Of a stretch of DNA of 64,000 nucleotides, positions 48,101-61,178 are shown one piece after another (the stretch's first letter is position 1; each line of letters begins with the position of its first letter). Both the position numbers and the translations under genes were made by a program. The stretch comes from Chionis minor (Eukaryota; Chordata; Aves; Charadriiformes; Chionididae): contig VZSF01006565.1 of assembly GCA_013398295.1 (NCBI GenBank), positions 586,165 through 650,164 of the forward strand. The letters run 5' to 3'. A model generated the notes under the pieces. The model saw only the letters and a list, made by a program, of their open reading frames with translations. It was not told the DNA's origin and searched no databases.

Positions 48101-50507
48101 GGGACTACAAGAGCCACGAAAGCTGAGTCTGACCTGGGGACTTCAAATTTACTACAAGAGCAGAGCAAATTAAATGGAGAGCACGTTAAGCGGGTTGGGA
48201 GATTGTTGTTGACCAACAAATCTTCATTAAGTTCCCGCACCAAGCTGTGCTGCACCTCTGATGAAACTGATTATTGTGTCTCCATCTGTGTTTCAACTAT
48301 TTCTCCACCAGGCTGAAAAGAAATTCAGACTTGCTTTAGGTCTAATTAGAAATAAACCACAATATTAATGCACCTTGCCCCACGCATGCACTTAGTTTGG
48401 AGGTGCTGGTGTACCATCCAAAACAGACCAGTTTCCACTCTGTTCACCACCAGTTATTTACTGCCCTGGTTTCTGCTAGCTCTTTTATTTACTGCCAGTG
48501 TCTCACAGAGACTTTGTTCACCGTTTTTTTGGTGACTTTCTGAATTAGTGGTTTGCATTACCAGACACTAGGTCTGAGATCAGTTCCTGGCACTGCTCTC
48601 CAGACCTTCCAGCTCCAGAGCCACCAGCGTGAACGCCAAGTGTTCATACAACTCACACCTCCCCGCAACAAAGCCTGCGCTTGGCGTAACAGCAGCTTTA
48701 CACTGAGAGGAAAACAGGATTGGAGCAAAGTCCTTTTCTGATATTCATGATTGAAGGGAGCCTGCCACAACTGGACCCTCAGCCAGCCTTCCCCGCAGAC
48801 CACCATTGGAAATACAGCTCCACAGGTACAACTCTGGTGCCAAGCTACCCTGCTGTATGGGCTTTAATGCCACTCTGCCCAATTTAGACCAAACAGAGAA
48901 GGGTTTGAGGCAGAAGCGCAAGGAAAGCAAGGGGAATTAAACAGCAGTACTGAGAGTTACACAGCTGTAGCATCCGCAGTGTACGTGCAGAGCAGGGTCC
49001 TTCTGCCACACACTGTCCTTGCCTTAAGGTGAGATGAGAAACAATTATTAGCCATTTCTCTTCTGAGTACAAGGTAAGAAGCAAAAGGCACGTGCATATA
49101 CACCATGAGAGAGCGAGTTAGCCTTTAGTATCATTCTTTGCTGGATAACATTTATGGTGGCCAAACTACACGTTGGCCATGGAGATTGGCCGTAGCCCAT
49201 ACCATGTTGTCCTCAGAGTCAGACAACACTTGAAAAACACGGATGGGACTCAACCTTTTCTGTTTCCAAGGGAAGGCGTTGATTATTCAGGTTTTTGCGG
49301 CAGCACCCCAGCACGCAGGGTGTTACTGGTTCCCAGCACGTGGGCACCGCACGGCGACCTCCCCTTCGCAAAGCTGCCTGTGGCTCCCAGGCGAGGCTGA
49401 GGAGCGCAACCACAGCAGCTGCCTCCTGATGGGATCGGAACTACTTTTTGTTAGTGGTTAATTGGCTTCTAGCTCAAGAAGAAAATGAGTTCCGTTGGTT
49501 TTGTGCCAGGTGATCTATGACATTTGGGGGCACATATTTTTAACTGCTAGTTTGTTTTAGAAATATGGCAAGAGTTAACATAACGGACAAACGATTAGAA
49601 ATACCTGTAATCCCAAGAGCTAATGCAAATGCTGGGAAATTCTAGACCTCAAATCAGCAGTGCTACAGAATATGATGAGTTCCTTCTTTTTTTTCTTCTC
49701 TCTCTTCAGCAGACCTAGTAGTGAGATTTTACAATGAGAAGAAAGCAATTTGCTTAGCTGACTTGGGATTTCATCTCCTTCCATTGCATCTCTTGGACTA
49801 CACACACACACACCAGCAGGCAAATCTCAGCTCTGTTCAGTCTCAGTCTGACCCCCGTACTCACTTGATTTATTGTTTCTAGTTCTCAAATAGTGTATTA
49901 CGTTATACCCCGAAGGGTCTGATTAGAACTGGTCAGTATTTTAATGATTTATGAGGGGCATCTGGGACTGCATGGGTAGCATACGTGTTGTGTCACTGCT
50001 ATAGGAGGAGTCTGCATCGATCCATACCAGTGTGCTCCAAGAAAAAAAGCGTGTCAAATTCCAATAAGCTTTAGTTCACAAACCTGATTTGACAGGTGGC
50101 CAAGCTTGCGCTGGGACTGACCATAGTTCTCATGGTGGGAATAAAACAAAACAGCTGGATTGCTTCTAGCCATTGCATTATGAGAGGATTTCCATTCCTT
50201 TCTCTTGTTCTATTTCTATCTTATAGAGCTTAAGGAGGTGTTTATCCTTCCCAGTTCTTTAGCCAGAAACCTGGGCAACAGGAGCTTGCTATCAGCTCTG
50301 TGGTTTATCTTTCTGCCAGAAGACACTGGTGAGAAATACAGGCTACTGCAACTAGCCTTCCAAACTTCTCCAAGCCCTGTGATGGCTAGCATGTTGCCAG
50401 AAACTCTCAGATCAGGGAGTCTGGGGCGAGAGGAATAAAGATGAAGAAACGCTTAGAAAGACAATGCAGTTGTTCTGAAACCGTAATGCCACTGTGTTTA
50501 ATAGGGG
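45151..50507. other. Intergenic stretch
   Basis: I recognise no gene. There is a T run at about 45831-45853 and an A-rich run at about 46563-46590. Short frames match nothing. Three MEF2-type motifs in this stretch are listed separately or in the findings. Confidence 0.5.
46156..46165 (+). promoter_or_regulatory. MEF2-type motif CTATTTATAG
   Basis: Exact MEF2 match. Looser MEF2 matches lie nearby at 45199-45208 (TTAAAAATAG) and 46874-46883 (CTAAAAATAA). The role is inferred. Confidence 0.35.
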
Positions 50508-50825
50508 ATCATAGAATCCCAAGTTGGAAGGGACCTCAGGGATCACCTGGTCCAACCTTTCTAGGCAAAAGCAGAGTCTAGATGAGATGGCCCAGCACCC
50601 TGTCCAGCTCAATCTTAAAAATGTCCAATGACGGGGAATCCACCGCTTCCCTGGGGAGATTATTCCAATGGCTGATTGTTCTCATTGCGAACAATTTTAC
50701 TCTTGTGTCCAATCAGAATCTCTCCTGAAGTAACCTATACCCATTAACCCTCATCTTTTCCATGTGACTCCTTGTAAAAAGGAAGTCTCCACCTTCTTTG
50801 TAGCCATGCTATTTTTTTTAAGGTA
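50508..50825 (-). mobile_element. CR1 LINE fragment, reverse orientation
   Basis: It begins ATCATAGAATCCCAAGTTGG and continues AAGGGACCTCAGGGATCACC, the reverse complement of a CR1 3' end. Typical CR1 phrases follow, such as CACCCTGTCCAGCTCAATCT and the CCGCTTCCCTGGGGAG block. It is more diverged than the other two. The right boundary is approximate. Confidence 0.9.
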
Positions 50826-53800
50826 CCTCTAAAGAAGAACTTTGCAAGCGTGGAAAGAAGGGTATCAGGAGCACAGCATGGCGATACACAGTTTGTGTGT
50901 CCTGGGCTTGATTTTGCGTGTTCTGAATTCTATTTTGAGCATCAAAGCGTTCCTAGGAAGCCTCATCCCCCAGCATGGAAGTTCAAATTTGACTATTTTT
51001 TCACCTCATAATGTAAGCTGCCTTTGATTCACTAGAGGTAGGCCCAGCTTTTGCCCCAAACTAAACTCGAGGGTGACTCTTCACCCTGGTTCAGCTACCG
51101 CTACGAGTGTTTGGCAGCACTCTGCCCCTGGGTCGTCTCCCAGGTCAGACTTGTGGAGAGATGTAGAAAAATCATCCAACTCAGCTTTACCACCTCCACC
51201 TGTGCCGTAGGAACAGCAGGATCTTCCTCAGAGGCTCACTGTGATAATAACTATAAAACGCATTTCAGTGCTTAAGAAACTCCAGGGAACCGGCCACCTA
51301 CCTCCTGCTGTTTCCATCTTCCTTCCTAGCAGGTCGCTCAGCCCTCCTGCCACACCAGTGCAGGGGTAGGTGTCTGCCGTCTCCCGGGAGCTGGGAAGCA
51401 CAGAGCCATCTTCGTCGCGCTGGTAGAGACCACAGGGCAAGAACAAAGAGCAGTGAAGCTGTCAATGCCCCCAAACAGAACAGATCCAAAAAAGAGCAAT
51501 ATATTGTTTTTGAGATAGAAGAACATACCAGAGCTAGTCACAGGGGAAAAGGGCTTTGCATTGTGCCATCATTTTGGTAAAATCCTTGGGGCAGAAACCA
51601 TTCATTTGTAATGGGATTCTTTGAATTCTGAAGCCTGATGCTTCCAGCGCCGGGCTGGAGGACACTGCTCTATTAGTTATTGTTAAAGCAGCCTCATTCA
51701 CCTTCAGATGTGGCCGGCTAAACCCTGGTGGAGACACAGGACACCGACCTAAGGGACACAAGCGGGGTTCTGTGCAAGGCATAGCGCAGGACATCCTTGG
51801 CCTCTGTACAGCTGTTGCTGAAGCAAGAAATAAACATGACTTTTGCCTCAGATCATTTCGGAGGTGACCTGGGAAAATTAGACCAGGCTAGATTAAGAGT
51901 ATGCAACACGTAGCGAGCCCTGAAGAGCAAAACTATAGCTGAGAGGCTGGAAACAACACCCAAGTGACACTGTCTTTCGTTAAGCTAAGATGCAGCATGC
52001 CCAACAACCCCTCTATAGCTTTCTTGTGTTCAGCTGGACGCGAGATGCCCAGACCAACACCCCTTACAGAGCAGACTGTATGCAAGAGTGCGCAGCAGTC
52101 AGGCTTCTTGTCGGTCACAATTTCACCCCGAACAGCCACAGAGAAGGAGCAGAGAACGTGCCCTGCCACACAGAGCACCAACAGGCGCTGCGTCCCACAC
52201 AGCGACGGTGGTGAGGTTGAAGTGCACCACCAGTGCCACCAGCGAGCCTCCAGCCCACTGAATCTGCTCCAGGGAAACAGACGCAGCACGTTCCAGGCCA
52301 CCTGTGAATGAACCCAAGCTTGTGCCTCTCCGCAGGGTCGTGCTGTACTAACATCACCCAGCAACGAGCCCACCGCACGCTCTCTGCAACTGCAGGCTGC
52401 AAACGTTGGTAGAGCATTACTAAAAAATCAGGAAAAAGTAACTAGGATTTGTGTTGTTCAGGGAAGGTGAAGACTTTGGAGTGGTTGTACCAAAACACCA
52501 GTGTCAGCCACATGACGTGGCTGGTTACCAGTGGCTCCAAGAGGAAGTCAAAGTGTTGCACATCACTCCTGATGTACAGCAAGCTGCATCAACTCGCCAA
52601 CCTGTCTTTCAGCAATGATTCATCCCTTGAGTTTTTCAGTAATCTTCTGAAGGTGCATCCAGAAGAAAAAACAGAGTATACCGGCTTTCACCTCAGACAA
52701 GTCATTGCTGGAGGCAACAGAGATAAAGCGGTGTAACAACCTTTGTGCATAGAAGAGCCAGCCTTACACAGGAAGAGCTGAGTTTTAGGCAAGCTTGTCA
52801 TCAAGTTCTCGAGAGGAGTAAAAAGTATCAGTACCAAAAGGAGGAAGGAGCTACAGACTGTCAGAACCAGTCATTGGCCAGGTCTGATGGCCGATGTGCA
52901 TTGCAGAAGAAACTTGCAATGATGTTTGACCCAGGAGCGGTGGCCTGGCAGGGAGCTAGAGAGACTCAAACACGTGCGTGCTCACGCTGTTGCAGTGACA
53001 AGCACCATGCAGATGCGTTAGATGCATTTTGGACCAGCTGCTGTCCTTGTGTCGTACGCAGTGTGTCAGATTCTCCACCAGATCAGGTCGGGTTAACGGG
53101 TATAATGATGCACTTGGCAGCTGCAAGCACAGGAGTACCAAGGGGCTCCAGAGGGCTCAGTTTTGCAGCTGGAATTCTGTGCTTACAGCCAAAAGCCCTG
53201 CATCTTTGCTGGGACTAGGGCTGGAGGGGAACCGACTTTCCTTTGCGTGCTTGCCAAGAGCCAAGTTCAGGTCCTTAGAGCTCTGCAGTGTTCTCGCTCC
53301 AGCTGGTGACTTCATGAACACCTAGTGTGGGGAGGAACACGGCTCCCTGCACAGCTTTAAATGTTTGTGTTTCCCTGCGTTTGCCGATGACATCATTGCC
53401 ACCTGAGGGCCTGAACTCCGCTCTTGGCAGGTAAAAGCCTTTCGGGTCACCTTACATTGGGGTTCTTGCTCTCCATGCATATTTATGTAACGATTGCTAG
53501 ATGGCTGTAATTAAATGACTGTAAAGCACCACCTAAAATGCACTAGCAATAAATTCTTAATAGCTGATGCTATAACAAGCAGTTACAAAAAATATATATG
53601 GTAACATGTAGATTGTTAACATTGTCTGGGCCTGTTTAACGCACAGCTTTAAGTAGTTACAACGCACACTATTAAAATGGCATGTAAAATTTGTAACTAG
53701 TAAGTAAAAGGTCCGATTCAGCAACAAAATATACCCAAACCTCAGTGCTGAAGAAGCCACAGAAAAGTGTGGGGTGGATGAACTGGCTCCTCTTATCTCT

Positions 53801-56800
53801 GCAGTCCTTCTGGCCGTGCTACCCATCAGCCATGGTTTCTGCGAAGCATACTCCATGTGCCCACCCCTGCCTGGTGCAGATCCCTGCCTCTGTCACGACT
53901 CTGAAACACGGTTAGGATCCCATTTGTGTTACAAAAACGCAGCTGTGTCCAGAAGACCCTTGGGTGAAGAAGGGGTGGGTCAGGGAAAATCCATTAAACT
54001 GCCCGTATTTTTCACTTCTCTTTTATCCAGTCAAAGCAGCGGTGTGGACAATATCTCTACAGAGATGATTTCCCATGGCTAAAGAATAAAATAAATACAC
54101 ACGCAAGACCCAGAAAAATTAGCAAAAGGAGAAGTTGGCCAGCTTTTGCACATTTGGTACAACGCTGCTGCACATGAAAGGATGGCTGCTTCTGTCTAGC
54201 CACGGTCAGGAACCACACACGTGGTTGGTAAATACAAGTGTACTAACCAGCTGATGACAAGAGAATATTTTATACTACAGTTACAGACAAAAATGAGGCC
54301 ACCCTGCCTCGGGGCCTGCATGCTGATGTACATCCTGAAACAGTCAAGATCATCAGGTCTGAGCTGACTGGTCCACAGACTTGTTATGAAAAAATTAGAC
54401 ATTTTTGAGGCTTCTGAGGCCTGGCTACCCATAACATCAGTGGAAGCTGTGGTAAATTCAGCGTATTTGAGAACCAGGATGCGTTGATTAATTTCTTCCT
54501 TACATTTGAATAGTGCTTTGCAGCAGAAATGTCACTGCTGATTTCCCCAAATGTCACATGGAGGAAAGTTCTACTTGGGCAGAGGAGAGGTGTCCTGATT
54601 TGTCTCCAGTTAGGACAGAAAAGGGGAAAAAAACCCCAATCAAGTGTTTTCATCTTCCTTGTGCTGCTCAAAGCTGTCCAATACCGAGATTAGTTCAGCT
54701 AGTCTGCTCCTCAACACAGGCTCTGCATGGGCTGCCGAGAGCAATGCCATCTAAATGGATTTTGCCAAGTCACACCAAGTGGGCGCCTTACCCGAAACGT
54801 ACAGTTGGGTTAAAGTTGTGGGTCTGGAAGCCTCGACTAAATTTGGAAGTACTGTTCAAATTACGTCCTCCAGCTGCTGGTGAGATTTTCTTACAAGCAG
54901 TTGGCTGCTCGAATACCTCATACCTCCCTGGAAACCGCCGCTATCTCAGCTTTCAAGTCCAGCCAGCCCTACCCTCCGTCACCGCTGTGTTTGATTCATG
55001 CCCTCTATATCCTGCAGCGCTCCTAGCAATTGATAAATTACAGCTCCAGCAAGACTATCGGGTTAAACACCAAGGAAGAAAGAATGATGGCAGTAATACT
55101 TGTCATTTGTGTGGAGATGTAGCAACACAAAACCTGCTCTCACACATATGTTATCTTGGAGGAATCTTTGCAAGGGATAGGCTTTCTGAGAAACATTTAT
55201 GACTTTTGAATACATGATAGGCATGAACTTGACATGACCTACTTTGGCCAAGCCCTGGGCTTCAGCCTGGTCTTTTACCACCGCTAATCAAATAGGCTAT
55301 TTGAAATGCAGTCAGACTGATATCTTCACTGAGATGACAAGGTTACAGCACATGCCAGCTTGAGAAAAAACAGGATGTAGAGCACTTTGTTCTCAGGAAT
55401 TTAAAAATTCAGAAATTGTTTTACTAAAGCCAGAGGAAAATGGCTACGTCCTACCCATACACAAAAGCCAATACAATGCTTGGGATGATTAAAATATTCA
55501 TTATGTTATTGAAATGAGAACATTGACATCCCTATACTCAAATCCCTATTTCATCTTAGCATTGGAAAATGCAAGGAAAAGCAGAGAATATAAAGGCTTT
55601 CTACTAAATACCCTACATACAAGAGTTGCTTCTTCCTCCTTACTTTCCACAGCATCACGATGCAAAGTTTTGTGTTGCCCCATCTCAGCAACATCCCCTC
55701 AGCTTGATCTCACACCAGTGCAATGCCGAACTGCCAAATGACACTGACTTTTGAGTTTGTTCTCATTTAGTGAAACGCTGTGGTGTTGAAGAAATTCGAT
55801 AAAAGGTGGCACGTGCTTCCAAGGACTGAGACACTTGTCAAGGGATACCTGTCTCTGAAGGCCCCCTCCTCAGCACGGTTCTGAGCAGCTCCACCTGTGT
55901 TACAGATGAAGCTGTAGTCCCTGATTTCACTGAGAAACAACCGAAGCAATGGCACTATACGGAGTCCACAGGGACATCCACCGATGGGAAGAGCGGAAGC
56001 TTAAACATTCAGGAAGAAGAATACTCTCTGTCAGCTCTCAAAGGAGCACTTCCCTTTCTTCCTGGGATATTCCATATATGAGGAACCATCCACCTGACCG
56101 CTTTTGTAGGTCAACTGCAGCAGAGCCACTAACGGGTTTCCAGAAAGGTGGTGACACGTACAGCCTATGTCATGCTCTAGGTCACTCTAGATGATCAAAA
56201 TGACCTTCTGCTCTGCGACAGGCCTCTTGGGTTGCAGTTCTCCTGCTAGTCATGATTAAGGAAATTCTATTACACAGTTCAGATACAATTACAGCTGTAG
56301 TACAAACCAATTCAAAATTAATCCAAATATAATGGTAAAATTTCTCCTACGTGATTGAATAATTACTGCAATACAACTCCGATAGGGCAAAGATCGGGAA
56401 CATTTCATATGAATATCATTCAGAAACCAGCATTTTAAAATTGTATTGCTTATTCACACGACACACATCACAGAAACAGATCCACTGCAAAAAGGGAATA
56501 TAGAGGAATTGAGCTGACAATCATTAAAAACATATTTTAAAAATGAAGAACCACATTATTACATATAATCATTTTCCTTTCACACTAATTTGTTTTTAAT
56601 CTATTCATGCTCCTTATAAGACATCGCACAAAATTTTAATCATAGCATTGTTTTCTTTAAATATGTGCATTTCAGTAAATGACACTTGCATGTATAAATT
56701 TACTGAGTTAAAATGTTAGACTGATGCTAGAACTGAGCAGTCATTTATTCAGAAAAAAATTGCCTTGTTTTCCTGTCTGTAAGTTTTCTATGGAAAGCTA

Positions 56801-59800
56801 TTTTTTTTTTTTTTTCGGTGTATTCATTATTCAACCTATTAGTTGAATAGTCCTACAGAGACTTCTCTGCTTTTGAATCATTCACAGCCTGTTAGTTCCA
56901 ATTATTTCACATTTGAAATTTGAACCCCGGTCCTTTGTTTTCATTGGATGTAGAGTTTACATGAACTGATGCTGTTCTCCAGTTGAACAAATGTGACCAG
57001 AACACAGACAGAATAAGTTTTGTACAAAGCATCAGAGCTTGTGTCTGCGTTTCAACAGGAGTAAATTCCTCAGCTATAATACAAGATCAATGTGGGCACA
57101 AGCTGAAAGTCATCTTAGGGTAATTCTGAAGAAACACAACCACCTTATAAAGACCATTATTCCACACCTTTCAATACCCACGTAGCCCACACTACCTTCT
57201 TTCGCCAAGCTTACGCAGTTACGTTCCCTTCTAGAAAGACAATTTAAAAAAAAAAAAAAAAAATCTCTGAAGAAGCACTTTTCCCAAGCTGAACTTCAAG
57301 TTCCCAAGCTGAAGTTCAACTCCAACTTACTTTCCCAAGTAAACTTCAGAGTTGTCCACCTAGCTGTTACGGGGATGGAATTATGGACCTGGAAAGCACA
57401 GCTCCCAGAAGAGCCACGTGAGTGAGTTGCTGCCTGTCCCTCCCCATCTTAATGACAGCCTGAACACCGCAACATTACCGGCACTTTTGGGTAGTGTCCG
57501 GTAATTCTCCCACGAGGCTTAGAAAAGGAAGGCTGACAGCAGCTTTCAGTCTTCTGAGGCTAGGTAATATGAAAATCAAACTATTTATACAGTGGAGAGG
57601 GTGAGAGGAAGGGATAACAGGCAGTTTTAAGTAAGAAAAACCCAAACCAGTTGAAAGCAACTTTATAGGGAGTGAGAAGTGCCCTAGAGTGGTCATTAGC
57701 CACATTGCAAGGAATGAGATACATCAAAAAAAGGGGAACATTTGCTGCAGATATTATGAGGTGGGAAGGACTGGAGGAGGCTGTTATTCTTGAAAGTATT
57801 TAATGAACTGGCAGATGGCCCTGTGGTCAGGACACAGGAAATGCAAGTCCCATTTCTGCTGCAGACCTCCTGCGTGGGATCAGAGAAGCCACGCTGATGT
57901 CGGAGATCACCAGCAGGAGACTAGCAGACGTGGCACAGCGGGCACTGGGGTGGCCAGTGCCAAAGAAGCTATCAAAATCAATGGGGGATGTCCGTTCCAG
58001 TATGGGAATTCCTCCATGCCTCCTCTTGCATAAAGCCATCCAAAATGGGCAAGAACATCTGCTTTTGTTTTCACAGTAAAAGCTGACACTGGAGGAGATA
58101 TGCACATTTGGGAGGAGAGCACATTCCACTGTGGAGCTCTTTGTAATACAAACAATACGAGACCATCCTGGGAACATCGTTATTTGGTGAAAACTTTCTG
58201 TATTCAAGAGGACAAGGCTGCCAGTGAAGGTGGCAGAAGAAGGTGTACTGACAGAAGAGAGGGCCCCTCTTGGCAGCTGGGTGGCAAGGCAGATCACCCA
58301 AGAGCACGACAGAAGGGCGGTTTCTAGTCAACGTTCCTTCATTTCTGCGGGCATTTCAGGGACTTAGTTGCTCCATTTTTCCTTCATTAAAACAATGAAT
58401 TCATATAAAGGTGCAATGAGCTCCAAAAGCAGGCTAGTCTTCAGAATCTCTCTCTGTGCACGCAAAGACAAGTGTTTTCAAACAAAATTACGCCAAAATG
58501 TGAACTTCGCGCTAGTGAAAGTACCTCGACGGGAAATTAGGAAAACCTTTCACCACAGCTAGTGGCTGGAAAGAAGCTGTCAATGGAGGTGCTTGAACAT
58601 GAGTACAACCTATTTGTAAATGAGAGCGCTGTTCAGCAGAAAGATTTCAGAAGAAGATGATGTTGGGTTTGTTGCCCTGGACTGTTCTACCCCAAACCAC
58701 CCCTCTAATCATTTATGCAAAAGACATTCAGCAGCCCCTGACAGAGCAAGACTAACTCATTGACTGCCACTTCACCCCCGTCCTAGACAGATGCTTCTGT
58801 TCTAGAGCTGCCTGAGTTGACAGAGTTCCCAATATCTCTGTAACGCAGGTACTTGAGTAAATCTTAGAACATAGAAAAATGTACACATTTTTAATAACTT
58901 CTTAAAACATAACTCTGGTAAAAATACAGTTTCTACTGCCCTCAAAAATCCTCCCAGCAGTTCAAATCTACAGCTAACACCAGGAACCACTATTTCAAAA
59001 GAAACGTACCACATGGGAACAGAATAATGCCAGAGACAAATTGAAGCTTAAAAAGAGTGTTTCTCCTTGTAATAAAAGTACTTACTTCAAGATAAGAAAT
59101 GGGATAATTCTTGGAGATGGCAGAAAAGAGAGGAATGCACATGAAACAACCTACAAAAAAATACATTTATGTTCATACACATGGCAGCTAGAATCACTGT
59201 AACTTACTCATGCAGGTTGATTCTACCATGAACATTTGTCATCAGGACAACAAGCATGGCTGGCAATTGCCATTGGAAAGAACCAAAATTCTCCTATTGA
59301 AGCTCACAATTAAGAGCTAACCAGTGAATAAGATTTTGCATGGCCAATTCTATTCCGCTCAGCTCGTTTAGCAAATTATAAAAGACAAACCAGATAAACT
59401 ATATATAAGCAAGTCCTAGTAATGTGGTTAAAAGAAAAGCTCAGCATAACAAATCAGTAACTTGTTTCTATACCCACTGCATAGCTACATTTCCACAATA
59501 CATTTTCCATAACATCTTTTTCCTTTTGAGAGCAGAACTCCTGTGCTGGCATATCGAGGACTGGGCTGTTTCACTACAGTAGTAATAGTGTCTAGAATTC
59601 CAAATAAGTAGTGGGAAAGTTCATACTGCTATGGAAAAAAAGCCTTTTAAAAAAAAAAAAACCATGAAGTTTTAATTGACTGTTTGAAATACCTGGAAAG
59701 AAAGGTTGAATAGTCGGGTCAAAATAAGCCTACTGAGGTCCCGAACCTAGTAGTTTGAAAAAGCTTTAGCTTCTAATTTGCCTTAATAATATGAAGCTTT

Positions 59801-60085
59801 ATTTAAGAAGCACAGGCTTCAAAAGTCATTGTCTGAACCACAGCATGGGATACGTGAGCCGTTGGACTCTCACTGTTTAGATTGCAACAGGATTCCCAAG
59901 TCTAGTCGTGGTCTCTGCTGCGGTAAGCATATAAACACACGGGAAGAAGACAGTACCTTCCCCAAAAAGCTCACAACTGCAACTGCGGGGAAGCTTTGTG
60001 AGGGGTGAAGGGAGGGTGAGAGGAAGAGAGGGTGACCTCAGAAGTGTCTCTGGCTGGTGGTGAACGTCTGCACCCCACCTTTCAG
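50826..60085. other. Long intergenic stretch upstream of DUSP13B
   Basis: No gene can be supported. It includes a T run at about 56802-56816, an A run at about 57246-57263 and a 20-bp tandem duplication at 57281. A 229-codon open frame (54513-55202) has no recognisable domain. A noncoding 5' exon of DUSP13B is expected somewhere here because a splice acceptor sits just before its ATG. Confidence 0.5.
57281..57350. repeat. 20-bp tandem duplication plus a degenerate third copy
   Basis: TTCCCAAGCTGAACTTCAAG (57281-57300) is followed by TTCCCAAGCTGAAGTTCAAC (57301-57320). A diverged copy with TTCCCAAGTAAACTTCAGA ends near 57350. Confidence 0.85.
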
Positions 60086-60086
60086 G

Positions 60087-60277
60087 ATGGCCTGGGACTC
60101 CCTCTGCAGCGGGGACTTACTGCGCCCCAAGATCAGAAGTGCCTCGAGCCGGACGCCTGGCAGCCGGAGCCACGCCGAAACGCCGTCCCTGGAGGAGCTG
60201 CGGCGCCTGCTCTGGACACGCGCGCACCCCACGGGCCACGTGGATGAAGTCTGGCCAAACCTTTACGTGGGAGACCT
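60087..60277 (+). CDS. DUSP13B: DUSP13B exon 1 (coding part)
   Basis: The exon probably begins at 60086, straight after an acceptor. It carries an N-terminal extension 10 residues longer than in the other two genes, then SLEELRRLLW and [13 protein letters not shown]. The donor is CCT|GTAAGA. Confidence 0.91.
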
Positions 60278-61178
60278 GTAAGAGAGAGGGAAGTGCTGAA
60301 GGTGTCCATGTAACTCTTAGACCCCACCTTATTTCCCCCAAAATCTGTACTTGAAAAGAGAGCTAGGCACTAATGTGGGACCCCTCATAGGAAGTCTAAG
60401 AGTTGAGTGCACAGGATGCTGCAGCAAAGAGACAAGGCATCCTAAGGGACCGAGAAGGATACTCCTCCTCCTGATTTCCCCTCCTGCATTAGCACAGGAG
60501 CCCCCCACTGCAACAGCCTGGTGCGGCCGTGGCATCAGTAGTGCAGGCGGCCGAGCTAGAGCGAGGTAAGAGAACCAAGTTTTCTCCTCGCATTGCCAGA
60601 TGGCATCAGTGCCCTCAACTGATGGATGCTCAGCAGAGGTGACTTGGTGAGAAAGCAAACCAGAAATCTCTTGGGTTGTGCAGAAATATCACCACCACCA
60701 CCACCTTTTTGGTTTTTGTCACTTGAGAAGAGGAACCTGAACTGATGCTTGGGAGGAAAATGCAGGAAATGTAAAAGCCACTTTCTTAAAAAGCCACGTC
60801 TGTCTTGAAGTATTTTGGTGGACACTTTGGACCTGAACAACCTGTCAGAAAATAGCCACTACCACTTCATGTGGTTTTAACAAACTGCACCATTAGCAGC
60901 ATGTTCTACCCTGCACTGTAATGCAGCAAGCAAACATAACCACCATCCTTCTTGCAGGTATGTTGCTCGTGACAAAGCACAGCTGAGCCGAATGGGCATC
61001 TCCCACGTTGTGGATGCCGCTGCCGGACGATTTCACATTGACACTGGACCCAAGTTCTACCAAGATCTGCCGGTGGATTACTACGGAGTAGAAGCAGAGG
61101 ACAACCCCAACTTTGATCTCAGCATTTACTTCTACCCAGTTGCTCGATACATAAGAGCAGCACTGAATTCCCCGAGAG
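60087..61178 (+). CDS. DUSP13B: DUSP13B orthologue, first two coding exons (3' end outside the window)
   Basis: Coding exons 60087-60277 (191 nt) and 60958-61178 (221 nt) encode residues 1-137 and the first base of codon 138. The N-terminus MAWDSLCSGDLLRPKI matches the DSL..DLRRPKI start of human DUSP13B (TMDP). [13 protein letters not shown] ends exon 1. Exon 2 has VARDKAQLSRMGISHVVDAA, GRFHIDTGPKFYQDL, the general-acid loop VEAEDNPNFDLSIYFYP and VARYIRAAL, all B-type signatures. Introns are phase 2 and phase 1. The catalytic HCxxGxSRS exon is not found up to 64000, so intron 2 is longer than 2.8 kb and the gene is cut by the window edge. The ATG lies one base after a good acceptor (CCCACCTTTCAG), implying an upstream noncoding exon. 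In mammals this enzyme is enriched in testis. Confidence 0.92.
60958..61178 (+). CDS. DUSP13B: DUSP13B exon 2
   Basis: The acceptor CATCCTTCTTGCAG ends at 60957; joining gives GDLYVARDK. The donor is AGAG|GTAACT. Its length, 221 nt, is identical to exon 2 of the third-type gene. Confidence 0.93.

Noticed and set aside
49153..49190. GGTGGCCAAACTACACG, which looks like the DUSP exon 1 end (TGGCCAAACCTTTACGTG)
   Set aside because: The match is short with gaps, no family residues surround it, no donor follows and no exon 2 or 3 remnants are nearby.
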